A DNA stretch of 64,000 bases from JAWKWA01 sp041397765. GTDB lineage: Bacteria > Pseudomonadota > Alphaproteobacteria > Rhizobiales > Hyphomicrobiaceae. A program made the translations under genes and the position numbers. Below the pieces are notes generated by a model. It did not search any database. It had not been told where the DNA came from and saw only the letters and a program-made list of their open reading frames with translations. This document shows positions 26,617 to 35,202 of this stretch, in pieces; positions within the stretch are counted from its first letter, which is position 1; each line of letters begins with the position of its first letter. The stretch covers positions 1 to 64,000 of the forward strand of contig JAWKWA010000023.1 of NCBI GenBank assembly GCA_041397765.1. The letters run 5' to 3'.

Positions 26617-27411
26617 ATGCGTAAATCGGCACCTCAATCGCGCACGAAATCGGCTCCCGCAAAGGCCCCGCCCGCTGCAGCCAAGGCGGCAGCAGAGGGC
26701 CGGGACGAGGAGAACGAGGAGGGCCGGCTGAAGGTGATTCTGCTCGCCATCTTCGCGGTGCTGGTCGGGTTCGGCGCCTATCTCAATCTGCGTCCCGCTT
26801 CGGCGCTGACCGAGTTCCGGGCCGAGGTTTCGTGCAAGGGCGGGACGGGCACCACCAAGGTCTCGATCGAGGCGAGCGACCGGCGGGGTGCCGAGGATGC
26901 GGTCGCCGAGGCCTTCCCCGGCTGCGCGGTGATGCGTCTCGCGCTCGCGACCCGCGAGGAGCCGGTGCTCGACCTGACGCCGCGCCGGGATGCGCCGGCG
27001 GAGAGCACCGGGCGGGGCTCGAGCCGGACGGCGCGGGCCGGTGACGAGGCGGGCGGCGAGACGCTCGATGCGGGCGGGAGCGAAACGGGCAAGAGCCGAC
27101 GCCGGAAATACTGGAACCCCGACGAGAGCGACGATGCGGGCCCGGCCGAGGACGAGGCGGCGCGCGGCACCGACGATGGGGATTTCGACGAGGACAGGGC
27201 CTCGACCGACGGGCGCGGCGATGACGAGGATCTGGCACGCGCCGATGATCGGGGCGAGGATGCGCGCGACGAGGAGCGCCGGGTCAGCGACGACAGGAGC
27301 GACGGTGACCGCGGCAATGAGGAGTTCCGCGACGACAGCGCCATCTCCGAGGAGGAGATGATGGAGGCCGTCGTCCCGTCCGTCGACACGATCCCTGGCG
27401 CGGGCGGTTGA
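26617..27411 (+). CDS. Unknown single-pass membrane protein with acidic tail
   Basis: 264 residues. A basic Ala/Pro-rich N-terminus of about 45 residues precedes one transmembrane segment (VILLAIFAVLVGFGAYL). A short domain follows with two cysteines (VSCKGGTGTTKVSIEASD and AFPGCAVMRLAL). The C-terminal half is highly charged, rich in Asp/Glu/Arg/Ser, and probably disordered. The downstream gene encodes the same TM-plus-Cys-pair layout, so the two look like diverged paralogues. No known family was recognised. A GAGGAC lies upstream of the chosen ATG. Confidence 0.6.
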   Translation: MRKSAPQSRTKSAPAKAPPAAAKAAAEGRDEENEEGRLKVILLAIFAVLVGFGAYLNLRPASALTEFRAEVSCKGGTGTTKVSIEASDRRGAEDAVAEAFPGCAVMRLALATREEPVLDLTPRRDAPAESTGRGSSRTARAGDEAGGETLDAGGSETGKSRRRKYWNPDESDDAGPAEDEAARGTDDGDFDEDRASTDGRGDDEDLARADDRGEDARDEERRVSDDRSDGDRGNEEFRDDSAISEEEMMEAVVPSVDTIPGAGG

Positions 27412-27430
27412 GCAGGGGGACGAGGGGACG

Positions 27431-28009
27431 ATGTACGACAGCACGGAGCGGCCGGTCGATGCGGCCGAGGTGGTGGCCGGCCTCAGGGACCAGCTCTATC
27501 AGCAGCGCCACAACGAGCAGGCCGGCGGCGAGTTGGCATTCTATGGAACCGTGGCGGCCATCGCCTTCGCCATCTTCATGGGCGCCAAGGTGCTGCTCGG
27601 CGGCGGCGCGCCCGCGGTCGAGGAGCCGGTCGGCAGCTACTACACGGCCGCCCTCGAATGCGACGGTGTCTCGACCGGCGAGCGCCTGACGGTCCATGCC
27701 GATGATCTGGCGGCGGCCGGCGCCATGCTCGCCCGCCGCTTCCCGATGTGCTCGCCGCGTGATGTGGCGCTGGCGAGCGCGGAGGAGATCGAGATCGCCG
27801 AGGCGAAGGCCGTGATGGCGTCCGCGAGCGCGTTCGCTGCGTCAGAGGACGGCGGTGCCTCGGCCGGGGCGTGTGGCGCGGGCGCGTCGGCGGACGCGAC
27901 AGATGGCGCGCAGTGCGCCGAGCTCTCGGAGGGCGGGATGGCCGATTGGCCGGTCATCGGCTATGTGGTCAGGATCGGCGGGCGGATCGCCGAGCTGATC
28001 CTCGGCTGA
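27431..28009 (+). CDS. Unknown single-pass membrane protein, paralogue-like partner of the upstream gene
   Basis: 192 residues. A cytosolic N-terminus (about 35 residues) is followed by one membrane segment (FYGTVAAIAFAIFMGAKVLL). A small domain with Cys spacing like the upstream gene follows (TAALECDGVSTGERLTVHAD and RFPMCSPRDVAL). The tail contains several further cysteines (GACGAGASADATDGAQCAEL) and ends with a hydrophobic stretch (VIGYVVRIGGRIAELIL). It starts 19 bp after the upstream stop, with GGGGACGAGGGGACG just before the ATG, so the two are probably one operon. Confidence 0.6.
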   Translation: MYDSTERPVDAAEVVAGLRDQLYQQRHNEQAGGELAFYGTVAAIAFAIFMGAKVLLGGGAPAVEEPVGSYYTAALECDGVSTGERLTVHADDLAAAGAMLARRFPMCSPRDVALASAEEIEIAEAKAVMASASAFAASEDGGASAGACGAGASADATDGAQCAELSEGGMADWPVIGYVVRIGGRIAELILG

Positions 28010-28067
28010 GCGCGGCTGATCCTCGGGCCGGGCGCCACGAGCGCGCGCCGGCCGCACGCGGGCGCGG

Positions 28068-29255
28068 TCAGGAGCGCTCACCCTTGCGGAACGGCGCGAA
28101 GCTCTCGAGCGCCTCGCTCTCGTGCGCGACATGAGCGCGCTCGGCGACAAGGTAGTTCTCGATCGCCTTGCGGAAGCGCGGGTCGGCGATCCAGTGCGCG
28201 CTCGTGGTCTCGACCGGCATGTAGCCGCGCACCAGCTTGTGCTCGCCGCCGGCGCCCGCCTCGACGCGAGCGAGGCGATGCGCGATCGCAAAGTCGATGG
28301 CCTGATAGTAGCAGATCTCGAAATGCAGGAACGGGTGCTGCTCGAGGCAGCCCCAATAGCGGCCGTAGAGCGCCTCGCCGCCGATCATGTTGAGCGCGCC
28401 GGCGATGTAGCGGCCACTGCGCCTCGCCATCACCAGCAGGCAGCGATCGGCCATGGCCTCGCCGATGAGCGAGAAGAACTGCCGGTTGAGATAGGGCGAG
28501 CCCCACTTGCGGCTGCCGGTGTCCATGTAGAACTCGAAGAAGACGTCCCAGTGCGCCTCGGTGATGTCGCGGCCGGTGAGCCACTCGATCTCGATGCCGG
28601 CGGCGAGCGCGTCGCGCCGCTCGCGCCGCAGCGCCTTGCGCTTCCTGGAGGCGAGCGTGTCGAGAAAATCCTCGAATGAGGAGAAGCCGTCGTTGAGCCA
28701 GTGGAACTGGTGGCCGGTACGCTTCAGGAAGCCCAAGGCGACGAGGCGCGCGCATTCGGGCGCGGTCAGGAAGGTGACATGGAGCGATGAGGCCTGCCAG
28801 CGGTCGCGGGTCAGTGTGACGGCGGCGCTTGCCAGGATCTCCTCGCGCCCGGCTGCCTCCGGGCCCTCCGCCACGATCAGCCGCCGTCCTGGGACGGGGG
28901 TCACGGGCACGGCCGAAAGCAGCTTTGGATAATAGGGAAGGCCGTGGCGCTCGTAGGCGTCCGCCCAGCCATGGTCGAAGACGAACTCGCCGAGGCTGTG
29001 CCCCTTCAGATAGAGCGGCATGGCACCGGCGAGCCTGCCGCCGGCGTCGCGCAGAAGCAGATGCTGGGGCTGCCAGCCGGTATCGGGGGCGATCGAGCCG
29101 GAGGCCTCGAGGCTGGCGAGGAAGTCGTAGGAGAGGAACGGGTCGAAGGGCCGCCCGGGTGGGTTGGCGATGGCGTCCCAGTCCTGCCGCTCGATGTCGG
29201 CCATGGAGGCCGCGACCTCGACGGCGATCCCGGCTCTCGGACCTTTCCGCGTCAT
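28068..29255 (-). CDS. FemAB/GNAT-like protein (DUF482, peptidogalycan biosynthesis family)
   Basis: 395 residues, cytosolic. The N-terminus has PFLSYDFLASLEASG and the core has YLKGHSLGEFVFDHGWADAY and KRKALRRERRDALAAGIEIE. FHFEICYYQAIDFAIAHRL, then VEAGAGGEHKLVRGYMPV near the end are hallmarks of the DUF482 acyl-transferase family. Related FemAB proteins transfer aminoacyl groups, but the substrate of DUF482 is not established. It is upstream of the GDPD gene in the opposite order on the same strand, separated by 121 bp. Confidence 0.85.
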   Translation of the reverse strand: MTRKGPRAGIAVEVAASMADIERQDWDAIANPPGRPFDPFLSYDFLASLEASGSIAPDTGWQPQHLLLRDAGGRLAGAMPLYLKGHSLGEFVFDHGWADAYERHGLPYYPKLLSAVPVTPVPGRRLIVAEGPEAAGREEILASAAVTLTRDRWQASSLHVTFLTAPECARLVALGFLKRTGHQFHWLNDGFSSFEDFLDTLASRKRKALRRERRDALAAGIEIEWLTGRDITEAHWDVFFEFYMDTGSRKWGSPYLNRQFFSLIGEAMADRCLLVMARRSGRYIAGALNMIGGEALYGRYWGCLEQHPFLHFEICYYQAIDFAIAHRLARVEAGAGGEHKLVRGYMPVETTSAHWIADPRFRKAIENYLVAERAHVAHESEALESFAPFRKGERS

Positions 29256-29376
29256 GCGACCTCGTCCGCCTGCAACCGGGTCAGCGCCTCTCGGGGCGGC
29301 TGCCGGGTCGTCCTTCACAGAGCAATCAGCACGCAACTGTGGCGCGGATGCGGGATCGTGCGGGGCGAGCGGGCCG

Positions 29377-30117
29377 TCAAGGCTCGAAGCCCTCGAAGAT
29401 CGGCGCATCGGCATAGCGTCGCGCCTTCGCCTGCTGCTCGGGCGTCCTGACCGTCCAGGTGAGGAGCGGGACACCGAACAGGCGCTTCAGCGCGAGGGGC
29501 GGGAAGGCCGGCAGGTCGTCGATGTCGTAGGCGATGAAGTCGGCGCGGAGGCGGCGCGCGAGGAGGAGCTGGCGCAGCACGAAGCGCTGGCCGGACGAGA
29601 GCTGCGGCATCCAGCCGTCGTCCCAGCGATAGGAAATGATGCCGTAGGGGAGGCCGGGAGCAGCCGCCTTGATCGCGAGGGTCGACCAGGGATCGAAACC
29701 CATGACGGCGACCGGTCCCTTGTAGCGCTGAACGCTCGCCGCGATCCGCCGCTCGTAGTCGCCGGGCGGGGTGAACATGGTCTTCACCTCGAGGAACAGC
29801 GGCTGGCGGCCGGCGATCATCTCGAGGAGCTCGTCGAGCGTCATGATGGTGTCGCGCGAGCCCTTGTAGGCGAGCCGCTTCAGCTCGGGCGGGGTCAGCG
29901 CCTTGACGAGGCCCTTCGCCTCCATCAGCCGGTCGAGTTCCTCGTCGTGGAAGACGACGGGCTCGCCGGTCGCGCTCTCCTGGACGTCGACCTCGATCCG
30001 GTAGCCCTTGGCGAGGGCGGCGGCGACGGAGGAGGTGGTGTTCTCGAGGATGCCGCGGGCGGCGTCGTGAAGGCCGCGATGGGCGACCGGCCCGAGCTCG
30101 AAGGGGAGTTTTCTCAT
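29377..30117 (-). CDS. Glycerophosphodiester phosphodiesterase family protein
   Basis: 246 residues, no signal peptide, so cytosolic (UgpQ-like). The family signature is PVAHRGLHDAARGILENT (His13, Arg14) with EVDVQES and PVVFHDEELDRLM. LFLEVKTMFTPP supplies the second acidic site. Hydrolyses glycerophosphodiesters to sn-glycerol-3-phosphate and an alcohol. No ugp transporter is nearby. Confidence 0.9.
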   Translation of the reverse strand: MRKLPFELGPVAHRGLHDAARGILENTTSSVAAALAKGYRIEVDVQESATGEPVVFHDEELDRLMEAKGLVKALTPPELKRLAYKGSRDTIMTLDELLEMIAGRQPLFLEVKTMFTPPGDYERRIAASVQRYKGPVAVMGFDPWSTLAIKAAAPGLPYGIISYRWDDGWMPQLSSGQRFVLRQLLLARRLRADFIAYDIDDLPAFPPLALKRLFGVPLLTWTVRTPEQQAKARRYADAPIFEGFEP

Positions 30118-30454
30118 GCGCGACCTCGAAAGGGGAGTCGGGCGCCGCCTGCCTCGCCGCACCTGGCGGCGCGCAGGCCGCAGATCCATGCCACAAGGCC
30201 CGGCCGGCGTCGAGGACACGCGCCTCTCGGCGGCGGTCGTGGCGAGGGCGCCAACCCTGTCGCGAGGAAAACGTTGCGCGGGGACAGGGAAACGATCAGC
30301 ATGACAAGAAGGCATGCCGCCGCTCCGCCAGAGGGGCGCTGCCGTGGGTCCTCGTCGACACAATGCCGCCGGAGTGGCGTGGCAGGCTCGGGCCCAGAGG
30401 AAGGGTGTGGTCGCCGGACGGCGGCCCTGCGACAGTCATTCGGTGGGTTGCGAG
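30118..30454. other. Divergent intergenic region between GDPD and eipB
   Basis: 337 bp that must hold the promoters of both divergent genes. No protein, RNA gene, strong hairpin or repeat was identified. Confidence 0.4.
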
Positions 30455-31330
30455 ATGGCGACGGGACGATTTCAGACCGGATGGATCTTGCTCGCCGGTG
30501 CCGTTCTATCGGCAACCGGGGCAGGAGCGGCAGGCGCGCTGACGCTGCCCGAGGCGACGATGCTGGTGCCGCATCGGGCGATCTACGAGGTCGAGCTCGA
30601 CGGGGCGAAGTCGTCCTCGGGCGTCACCAATCTGACCGGGCGGCTGGTCTTCGAGTTCACCGGCTCGGCCTGCGACGGCTTCACCCAGAAGATGCGCTTC
30701 GTGATGACGATCACCAATCGCGAAGGCAGCCAGACGACCAGCGATTTCCGCTCCAGCACCTGGGAGAATCCGGAAGGGGGACGTTTCAAGTTCTCGATCA
30801 ACAATTTCGAGAACGATCGCCAGAGCGAGGCGACGGCCGGGGACGCGGTGAGGGAGAAGGACGAGGACGGGCAGACCGTCCGCGTCGATCTGTCGAGCCC
30901 GTCCTCCGACGAGCTGACTTTCGCGGGCAATGTGCTGTTCCCGGTCCAGCATACCATCGCGCTCCTTGGCGCGGCGCGGCGGGGCGAGCATCTGCTGGTC
31001 GCCGACCTCTATGACGGGTCGGAGCAGGGCGGCAAGGTGTTCATGACCTCGACGGCCATCGGCAATGCGCGGGCCATTGCAAGCGATGCCGCGGCCGGCA
31101 AGGCGGCGAATGCGGAGCGGCTTGCGGGGCTGACGGCCTGGCCGGTCTCGATCGCCTATTTCGATCCCTCGAGCCCGATGAAGGAAGGTATCCCGGTGCA
31201 CGAGATGTCGTTCCGCTTCTACGAGAACGGCGTCATCGACCATCTGGCGATCGACTACGGCTCGCTATCGGTCAAGGGCGTGCTGAGCTCGCTCGAATTC
31301 TTCGATCGCGGCAACTGCCAGATCCAGTAG
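30455..31330 (+). CDS. eipB: Cell envelope integrity protein EipB (DUF1849)
   Basis: 291 residues with a signal peptide (about 1-28). The mature start is LPEATMLVPHRAIYEVELDG, followed by a beta-rich spiral domain. Cys73 (TGSACDGFTQ) and Cys288 (DRGNCQIQ) match the conserved disulfide of EipB, a periplasmic beta-spiral protein needed for envelope integrity in Brucella. The start at 30455 is chosen because it begins the signal peptide. Confidence 0.9.
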   Translation: MATGRFQTGWILLAGAVLSATGAGAAGALTLPEATMLVPHRAIYEVELDGAKSSSGVTNLTGRLVFEFTGSACDGFTQKMRFVMTITNREGSQTTSDFRSSTWENPEGGRFKFSINNFENDRQSEATAGDAVREKDEDGQTVRVDLSSPSSDELTFAGNVLFPVQHTIALLGAARRGEHLLVADLYDGSEQGGKVFMTSTAIGNARAIASDAAAGKAANAERLAGLTAWPVSIAYFDPSSPMKEGIPVHEMSFRFYENGVIDHLAIDYGSLSVKGVLSSLEFFDRGNCQIQ

Positions 31331-31371
31331 TCCAGATCCGGTCGCGGCCGACCCTTCGGGCGTTGGCCGTC

Positions 31372-31674
31372 TCAATCGCCATTGCCGCCGGACAGCAGGG
31401 CTGCCGCGGCGGCGATCCGCTCGGGCGGGAGGCGGGCCTCGTCGGCGAAGACGAGCAACATGGATTCGTCGCCGATGAGGTGGTCCATGACGGCGGCCTG
31501 GAAGGCAGGTGTGCCGGCCATCTCGCGCAGTGATTCGGGGGCGAGCCCCGACAAGGCGAGGAAACGGGCCAAGCGGTCAGGCTCGGCGGCGAGAAAGCCG
31601 AGGGCGCGGATCGCGATCTCCTCGGCTTCGGCAGCGGTCGGCGCGGTCGCTCTCTTGCCCCGAAATTCTAGCAT
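31372..31674 (-). CDS. DUF3572 family protein
   Basis: 100 residues, helical, cytosolic. The pattern EEIAIRALGFLAAEPDRLAR, then LSGLAPESLREMAGTPAFQA and DHLIGDESMLLVFADE is the signature of DUF3572, typically found beside divK-pleD in Hyphomicrobiales as here. Function unknown. It is divergent from divK with a 268-bp gap. Confidence 0.85.
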   Translation of the reverse strand: MLEFRGKRATAPTAAEAEEIAIRALGFLAAEPDRLARFLALSGLAPESLREMAGTPAFQAAVMDHLIGDESMLLVFADEARLPPERIAAAAALLSGGNGD

Positions 31675-31942
31675 TTTCAGATGGTTCCAATCCAGTTGGC
31701 GGCGCCCGCCGAGTCCTTCGAGGGCAAACCGGCGCCGGGCATCAGAACCGGATCATTAGAATTCCGCAAGGCAGATTAAGCGAATCCTTACGGCTTTGGC
31801 CGAAGATCGCCAGTATGCGGGTTGGCCAGAATCGGTGTCATTCTCTGGTTGGCCTCGACCCTGACGCGATCGAGGCACGGCGATGAGCATTCACATGGGC
31901 AAGTTGGGCTCCAGTCCATCGGGAGCCGGAGCTGTCGGCAAC

Positions 31943-32314
31943 ATGGCCAAGACGGTGCTGATCGTCGAGGACAACGAGCTCAACATGAAGCTCTTCCACG
32001 ATCTCCTCGACGCGCACGGCTACGACACGATCCAGACCCGCTCGGGAATGGAGGCGCTCTCGCTCGCGCGCGCGCACCATCCCGATCTCATCCTCATGGA
32101 CATCCAGCTCCCCGAGGTCTCGGGCCTCGAGGTGACGAAATGGCTGAAGGAGGACGACGATCTGAGGCGGATCCCCGTCGTCGCCGTCACCGCTTTCGCC
32201 ATGAAGGGCGACGAGGAGCGGATCCGGCAGGGCGGCTGCGAGGCCTATATCTCCAAGCCGATCTCGGTGCCGATGTTCCTCGAGACCGTCCGCCATTTCA
32301 TCGGCCATGCTTGA
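31943..32314 (+). CDS. divK: Cell-cycle response regulator DivK
   Basis: 123-residue stand-alone receiver domain. Phospho-acceptor Asp53 (LILMDIQLPEVSG), acidic pocket EDN (9-11) and Lys in YISKPIS are present. DivK is phosphorylated by DivJ and dephosphorylated by PleC, and acts through DivL/CckA on CtrA. The start at 31943 (MAKTVL) gives the family length; an ATG at 31883 would add 20 non-conserved residues. pleD follows after 66 bp. Confidence 0.94.
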   Translation: MAKTVLIVEDNELNMKLFHDLLDAHGYDTIQTRSGMEALSLARAHHPDLILMDIQLPEVSGLEVTKWLKEDDDLRRIPVVAVTAFAMKGDEERIRQGGCEAYISKPISVPMFLETVRHFIGHA

Positions 32315-32380
32315 GTGCCCGGCACTCGGATCGGCTCCCTTCGTCTCGCATCCGGTAACAGTCAGTAGAGAAGATCCCCG

Positions 32381-33754
32381 ATGACAGCCCGCGTACTCGT
32401 CGTCGACGACATCGTCACCAATGTGAAGCTGCTCGAGGCGCGGCTGTCGGCCGACTATTTCGAGGTGCTGACCGCGTATAACGGCCAGGACGCGCTGGAG
32501 ATCTGCTCGCGCGACCGGGCCGACATCGTGCTGCTCGACGTCATGATGCCGGGCATGGACGGTTTCGAGGTGTGCCGGCGGCTGAAGAGCAACCCCAAGA
32601 CGCAGCACCTGCCGGTCATCATGGTGACGGCGCTCGACCAGGTGGCGGACCGGGTGCAGGGCCTGGAGGCCGGCGCCGACGACTTCCTGACGAAGCCGGT
32701 CGACGAGGTGGCGCTGCTGACGCGGGTGCGCAATCTCGCCCGCCTCAAGGTGCTGATCGACGAGATGCGGATGCGGGCGGCGACGGGCGAGCAGCTCGGC
32801 CTCACCGACACATCGACCGTCAGTCTCGCGGGTGCGAGCCCCAGAGGCCGCATCCTCATCGTCGACGATTTCCAGCGTTCGGCCCTGCGTCTGGCGGAGA
32901 CGCTGGCAGCCGAGCATGTCGCGGAAGTCGAGGGCGATGCGCAGACGGCGATGCAGCGCCTCGCCGAGGAGAGCTTCGACCTCGTGATGGTCAGCCTCAG
33001 CCTGCAGCAGGCCGACGGGCTGAGGCTCTGCTCGCAGATCCGCTCGCTGGAGCGGACGCGCAACCTGCCGATCGTGGTCATGGTCGATCCGGGCAGCGAG
33101 CCACGGCTCCTGCGCGGTCTCGATATGGGCATCAACGACTATCTGATCCGGCCGATCGATCGCAACGAGATGCTGGCGCGCGTCAGGACGCAGATCAAGC
33201 GCAAGCGCTACCAGGATTTTCTGCGCAACCGGCTCGAGCAGAGCATGGAGCTGGCGATCACCGATGCGCTGACCGGCCTGCACAACCGCCGTTACATGGA
33301 AGGCCATATGCGCACCCTCGTCGAGGAGGCGCTGGCCAAGGGGCGACCCTTGTCGATGCTGATCACCGACATCGATCACTTCAAGTCGGTGAACGACACG
33401 CACGGCCACGATGCCGGCGATGCGGTGCTCAGGCAGTTCGCGGCCCGGCTCAGGCGGAACACGCGGGGCATGGACCTCGCCTGCCGGCTCGGCGGCGAGG
33501 AGTTCGTCGTCATCATGCCGGACACCGACCTGGAAAGCGCCTGCCACGTGGCGGAGCGGGTCAGGCGGTGCATGGCCGCCGAGCCCTTCGAGATCTCGCG
33601 GCTCGGCAGCACCATTCCGGTGACGGCGAGCGTCGGCGTTGCATCGCTCGATACGGTCGAGGACACGGCCGAGGCGATCCTGAAGCGTGCGGATCTTGCT
33701 CTCTATTCTGCCAAGCGCGACGGCCGGAACCGGGTGGTGGCCGAGGCGGCCTGA
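32381..33754 (+). CDS. pleD: Diguanylate cyclase response regulator PleD
   Basis: 457 residues with the order REC-REC-GGDEF. The first receiver has Asp53 (LLDVMMPGMDG). In the second (about 157-270) the acceptor position reads VSLSLQQADG, so it is a non-phosphorylated adaptor as in known PleD. The catalytic motif is GGEEF (371-375), with the c-di-GMP inhibitory site RGMD (362-365). It controls polar development and the motile-to-sessile switch. It is downstream of divK in one operon. Confidence 0.96.
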   Translation: MTARVLVVDDIVTNVKLLEARLSADYFEVLTAYNGQDALEICSRDRADIVLLDVMMPGMDGFEVCRRLKSNPKTQHLPVIMVTALDQVADRVQGLEAGADDFLTKPVDEVALLTRVRNLARLKVLIDEMRMRAATGEQLGLTDTSTVSLAGASPRGRILIVDDFQRSALRLAETLAAEHVAEVEGDAQTAMQRLAEESFDLVMVSLSLQQADGLRLCSQIRSLERTRNLPIVVMVDPGSEPRLLRGLDMGINDYLIRPIDRNEMLARVRTQIKRKRYQDFLRNRLEQSMELAITDALTGLHNRRYMEGHMRTLVEEALAKGRPLSMLITDIDHFKSVNDTHGHDAGDAVLRQFAARLRRNTRGMDLACRLGGEEFVVIMPDTDLESACHVAERVRRCMAAEPFEISRLGSTIPVTASVGVASLDTVEDTAEAILKRADLALYSAKRDGRNRVVAEAA

Positions 33755-33852
33755 CCGTCCACTTCAGCCATGCACAGGCTCGCGTCGAGCCGGGCGGGCG
33801 CTGTCAAGCCCGCCATTTTGTGGGGTGGACCGAGGGGCTGCGCGGAAGTTGC

Positions 33853-33861
33853 TGTGGATAA
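33853..33861 (-). promoter_or_regulatory. Perfect DnaA-box consensus nonamer
   Basis: The minus strand reads TTATCCACA, the DnaA consensus. It is isolated: no second perfect copy was noticed around it and no replication-origin genes are near. It is a possible DnaA-titration or regulatory site, or chance. Confidence 0.3.
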
Positions 33862-34432
33862 GCTGTGCGCGTGCTTAGGGCGCGCCGCCGGGCGTATCGA
33901 TCGTCAGGCCCAACTTATTGAAATAATGCCATTTTCCCCGGCATTCCGGATTGGCCGACTGGCCCGCCAAGAGGTGCCGGCCGGCGTGCTTTCGATGTCG
34001 AAATGAGGCTGCGGGCAATCGTTTCTGTTGATGAGTGGCGGGCTTGCACTGCGACTGATCGATTCGGGGCTTGCCTTGCGTGGCTGCGTTGCGCTAATCG
34101 AATGATCGCGGGGGAAACAGCTATCCGGTTCCCTCCGCGGTCGCCAAAAAATCTTCATGATCTGAAGGCAAGGTGACCATCGCAGCAGGATAGGAGTAGC
34201 AGCAAGGGCGATCTGCACGGATCCGGCCAGGGAAATGGGAAGGCCGGACCGGCAGCAGGCGAGGGAGGGGTGAGAGCCAGATCGTGCAAGGCCGTCGATC
34301 GCAATGAGATCGCATGTCGATCTCGGTGGCGATCCGGGCTAACGATGCGAGGCTGGAACATCCTCCTGAAGCGGCCCTGAGGCAGCGGCAGAATTCGCGC
34401 CGGCCGTCATCGTATGGCGGCGCGTCATGAAT

Positions 34433-34567
34433 GCCAAATCGAAGACCAACGCCCTCTTTGGTCAAGATTTGGCCCCTGGCCCCGTGGTTCGGATCTACCC
34501 CGCTGCCGAATATGCGGGGCCAGGGATTTCTGAAAAAGGGTCGCTCGGTTCGGGCGGCCCTTTTTTA
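34433..34567 (+). ncRNA. Candidate structured small RNA with intrinsic terminator
   Basis: Three consecutive hairpins lie without spacing. Hairpin 1 (34433-34473): outer arms GCCAAATC/GATTTGGC and inner GACCA/TGGTC. Hairpin 2 (34474-34525): a perfect 11-bp arm CCCTGGCCCCG/CGGGGCCAGGG with inner TTCGG/CCGAA. Hairpin 3 (34534-34564): AAAGGG(T)CGC(T)CG pairing with CGGGCGG CCCTTT, followed by a T-run ending about 34566, a canonical terminator. The 5' end is unknown; CCTCCT, an anti-Shine-Dalgarno-like motif, lies about 70 nt upstream at 34362-34367. No known Rfam class was recognised. Confidence 0.55.
34534..34567 (+). terminator. Rho-independent terminator of the candidate small RNA
   Basis: GC-rich stem with two G-U pairs, a GTT loop, and a TTTTTT tract then ATTT directly after the stem. 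This is the strongest intrinsic terminator in the gap and is oriented on the plus strand. Confidence 0.8.
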
Positions 34568-34741
34568 TTTGGTCCGGCTGAGCTCATCCCGGCGCCGCTC
34601 AATCGTGTCTTCCGTCACCCCGCACTTGCGTCCGTCGAACCGATCCCCTATCGGACATGCCTGATCGGACATGTCTGAGGCTCTCCTCGGCGCGGATCGC
34701 AAGGAGCACCCGAGGGAGGTGCTGCCCTTGGTGGCGCTTGT

Positions 34742-34792
34742 CCTTTCAGGATCCCCAGCCTTTTCAGGTCCCCTGTCTTTTCAGATCCTCTC
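34742..34792. repeat. Three degenerate 17-bp tandem repeats
   Basis: Units CCTTTCAGGATCCCCAG, CCTTTTCAGGTCCCCTG and TCTTTTCAGATCCTCTC follow each other. The same gap contains three copies of ATCGGACATG at 34650, 34664 and 34841. Function unknown. Confidence 0.6.
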
Positions 34793-35000
34793 AGCGCCTT
34801 CCCCGCATGTGCCTGCCGTCCGGATCTCGGGGTGATCGCGATCGGACATGGGGTCGGATCAGCTGCCGGCAGGATCTCGACAATCACCTCGGCCCGGTGG
34901 CGCCCGGCGGCGTTGGCTCTACAAGACGGCGATCACGTAAGGGCGCACCCATTCGTTCGCCGGCGGTGGACACCTGCCGGCGCTCGTTGTTCTGTCGATC

Positions 35001-35034
35001 GAGAAGTTTTTCGCGCCCCGCGGGGTACGGAAAA
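35001..35034 (-). terminator. Possible stem-loop terminator of rpmG
   Basis: Directly after the rpmG stop, AGTTTT and AAAACT arms enclose a CCCCGCGGGG palindrome. No unpaired T-run follows on the minus strand, so termination is not certain. Confidence 0.35.
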
Positions 35035-35202
35035 CTACTTGATCTTTGTTTCCTTGAAGTCGACGTGCTTCCGGGCGACCGGGTCGTACTTCTTCATGAC
35101 CAGCTTTTCGGTCTTCGTGCGCGGGTTCTTCTTCGTGACATAGAAGAAGCCGGTGCCGGCAGTGCTCAAAAGCTTGATCTTTAGTGTAGTGGGCTTTGCC
35201 AT
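35035..35202 (-). CDS. rpmG: 50S ribosomal protein L33
   Basis: 55 residues starting MAKPTTLKIKLLSTAGTGFF and containing YVTKKNPRTKTEKLVMKKYD, the full L33 fold. It lacks the two CxxC zinc pairs, so this is the zinc-independent (C-) form. The start ATG at 35202 gives the usual N-terminus. Adjacent to divK-pleD in many Hyphomicrobiales. Confidence 0.96.
   Translation of the reverse strand: MAKPTTLKIKLLSTAGTGFFYVTKKNPRTKTEKLVMKKYDPVARKHVDFKETKIK

Larger units (their letters stand above)
33755..35034. other. Long gene-poor interval between pleD and rpmG
   Basis: 1280 bp without a convincing protein gene and with lower GC than its neighbours in places. It contains a DnaA-box-like nonamer (33853), a structured RNA candidate (34433-34567), and a set of short repeats (34650-34850). 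Open frames here lack a plausible start context, codon bias or any recognisable product. Confidence 0.6.

Noticed and set aside
31745..31800. CtrA box (TTAA-N7-TTAA) upstream of divK
   Set aside because: The closest match, TTAAGCGAATCCTTAC, has the wrong spacing or two mismatches.
33853..33861. Replication origin signal from the DnaA-box-like nonamer
   Set aside because: Only one box, no AT-rich unwinding element with clustered boxes and no origin-associated genes nearby.
34427..34678. An 83-codon frame over the structured RNA
   Set aside because: No Shine-Dalgarno, no known motif, and the DNA is explained better by nested hairpins and a terminator.
34648..34887. A 79-codon minus-strand frame over the short repeats
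   Set aside because: Its charged segment arises from the 17-bp repeats; no start context or family was recognised.
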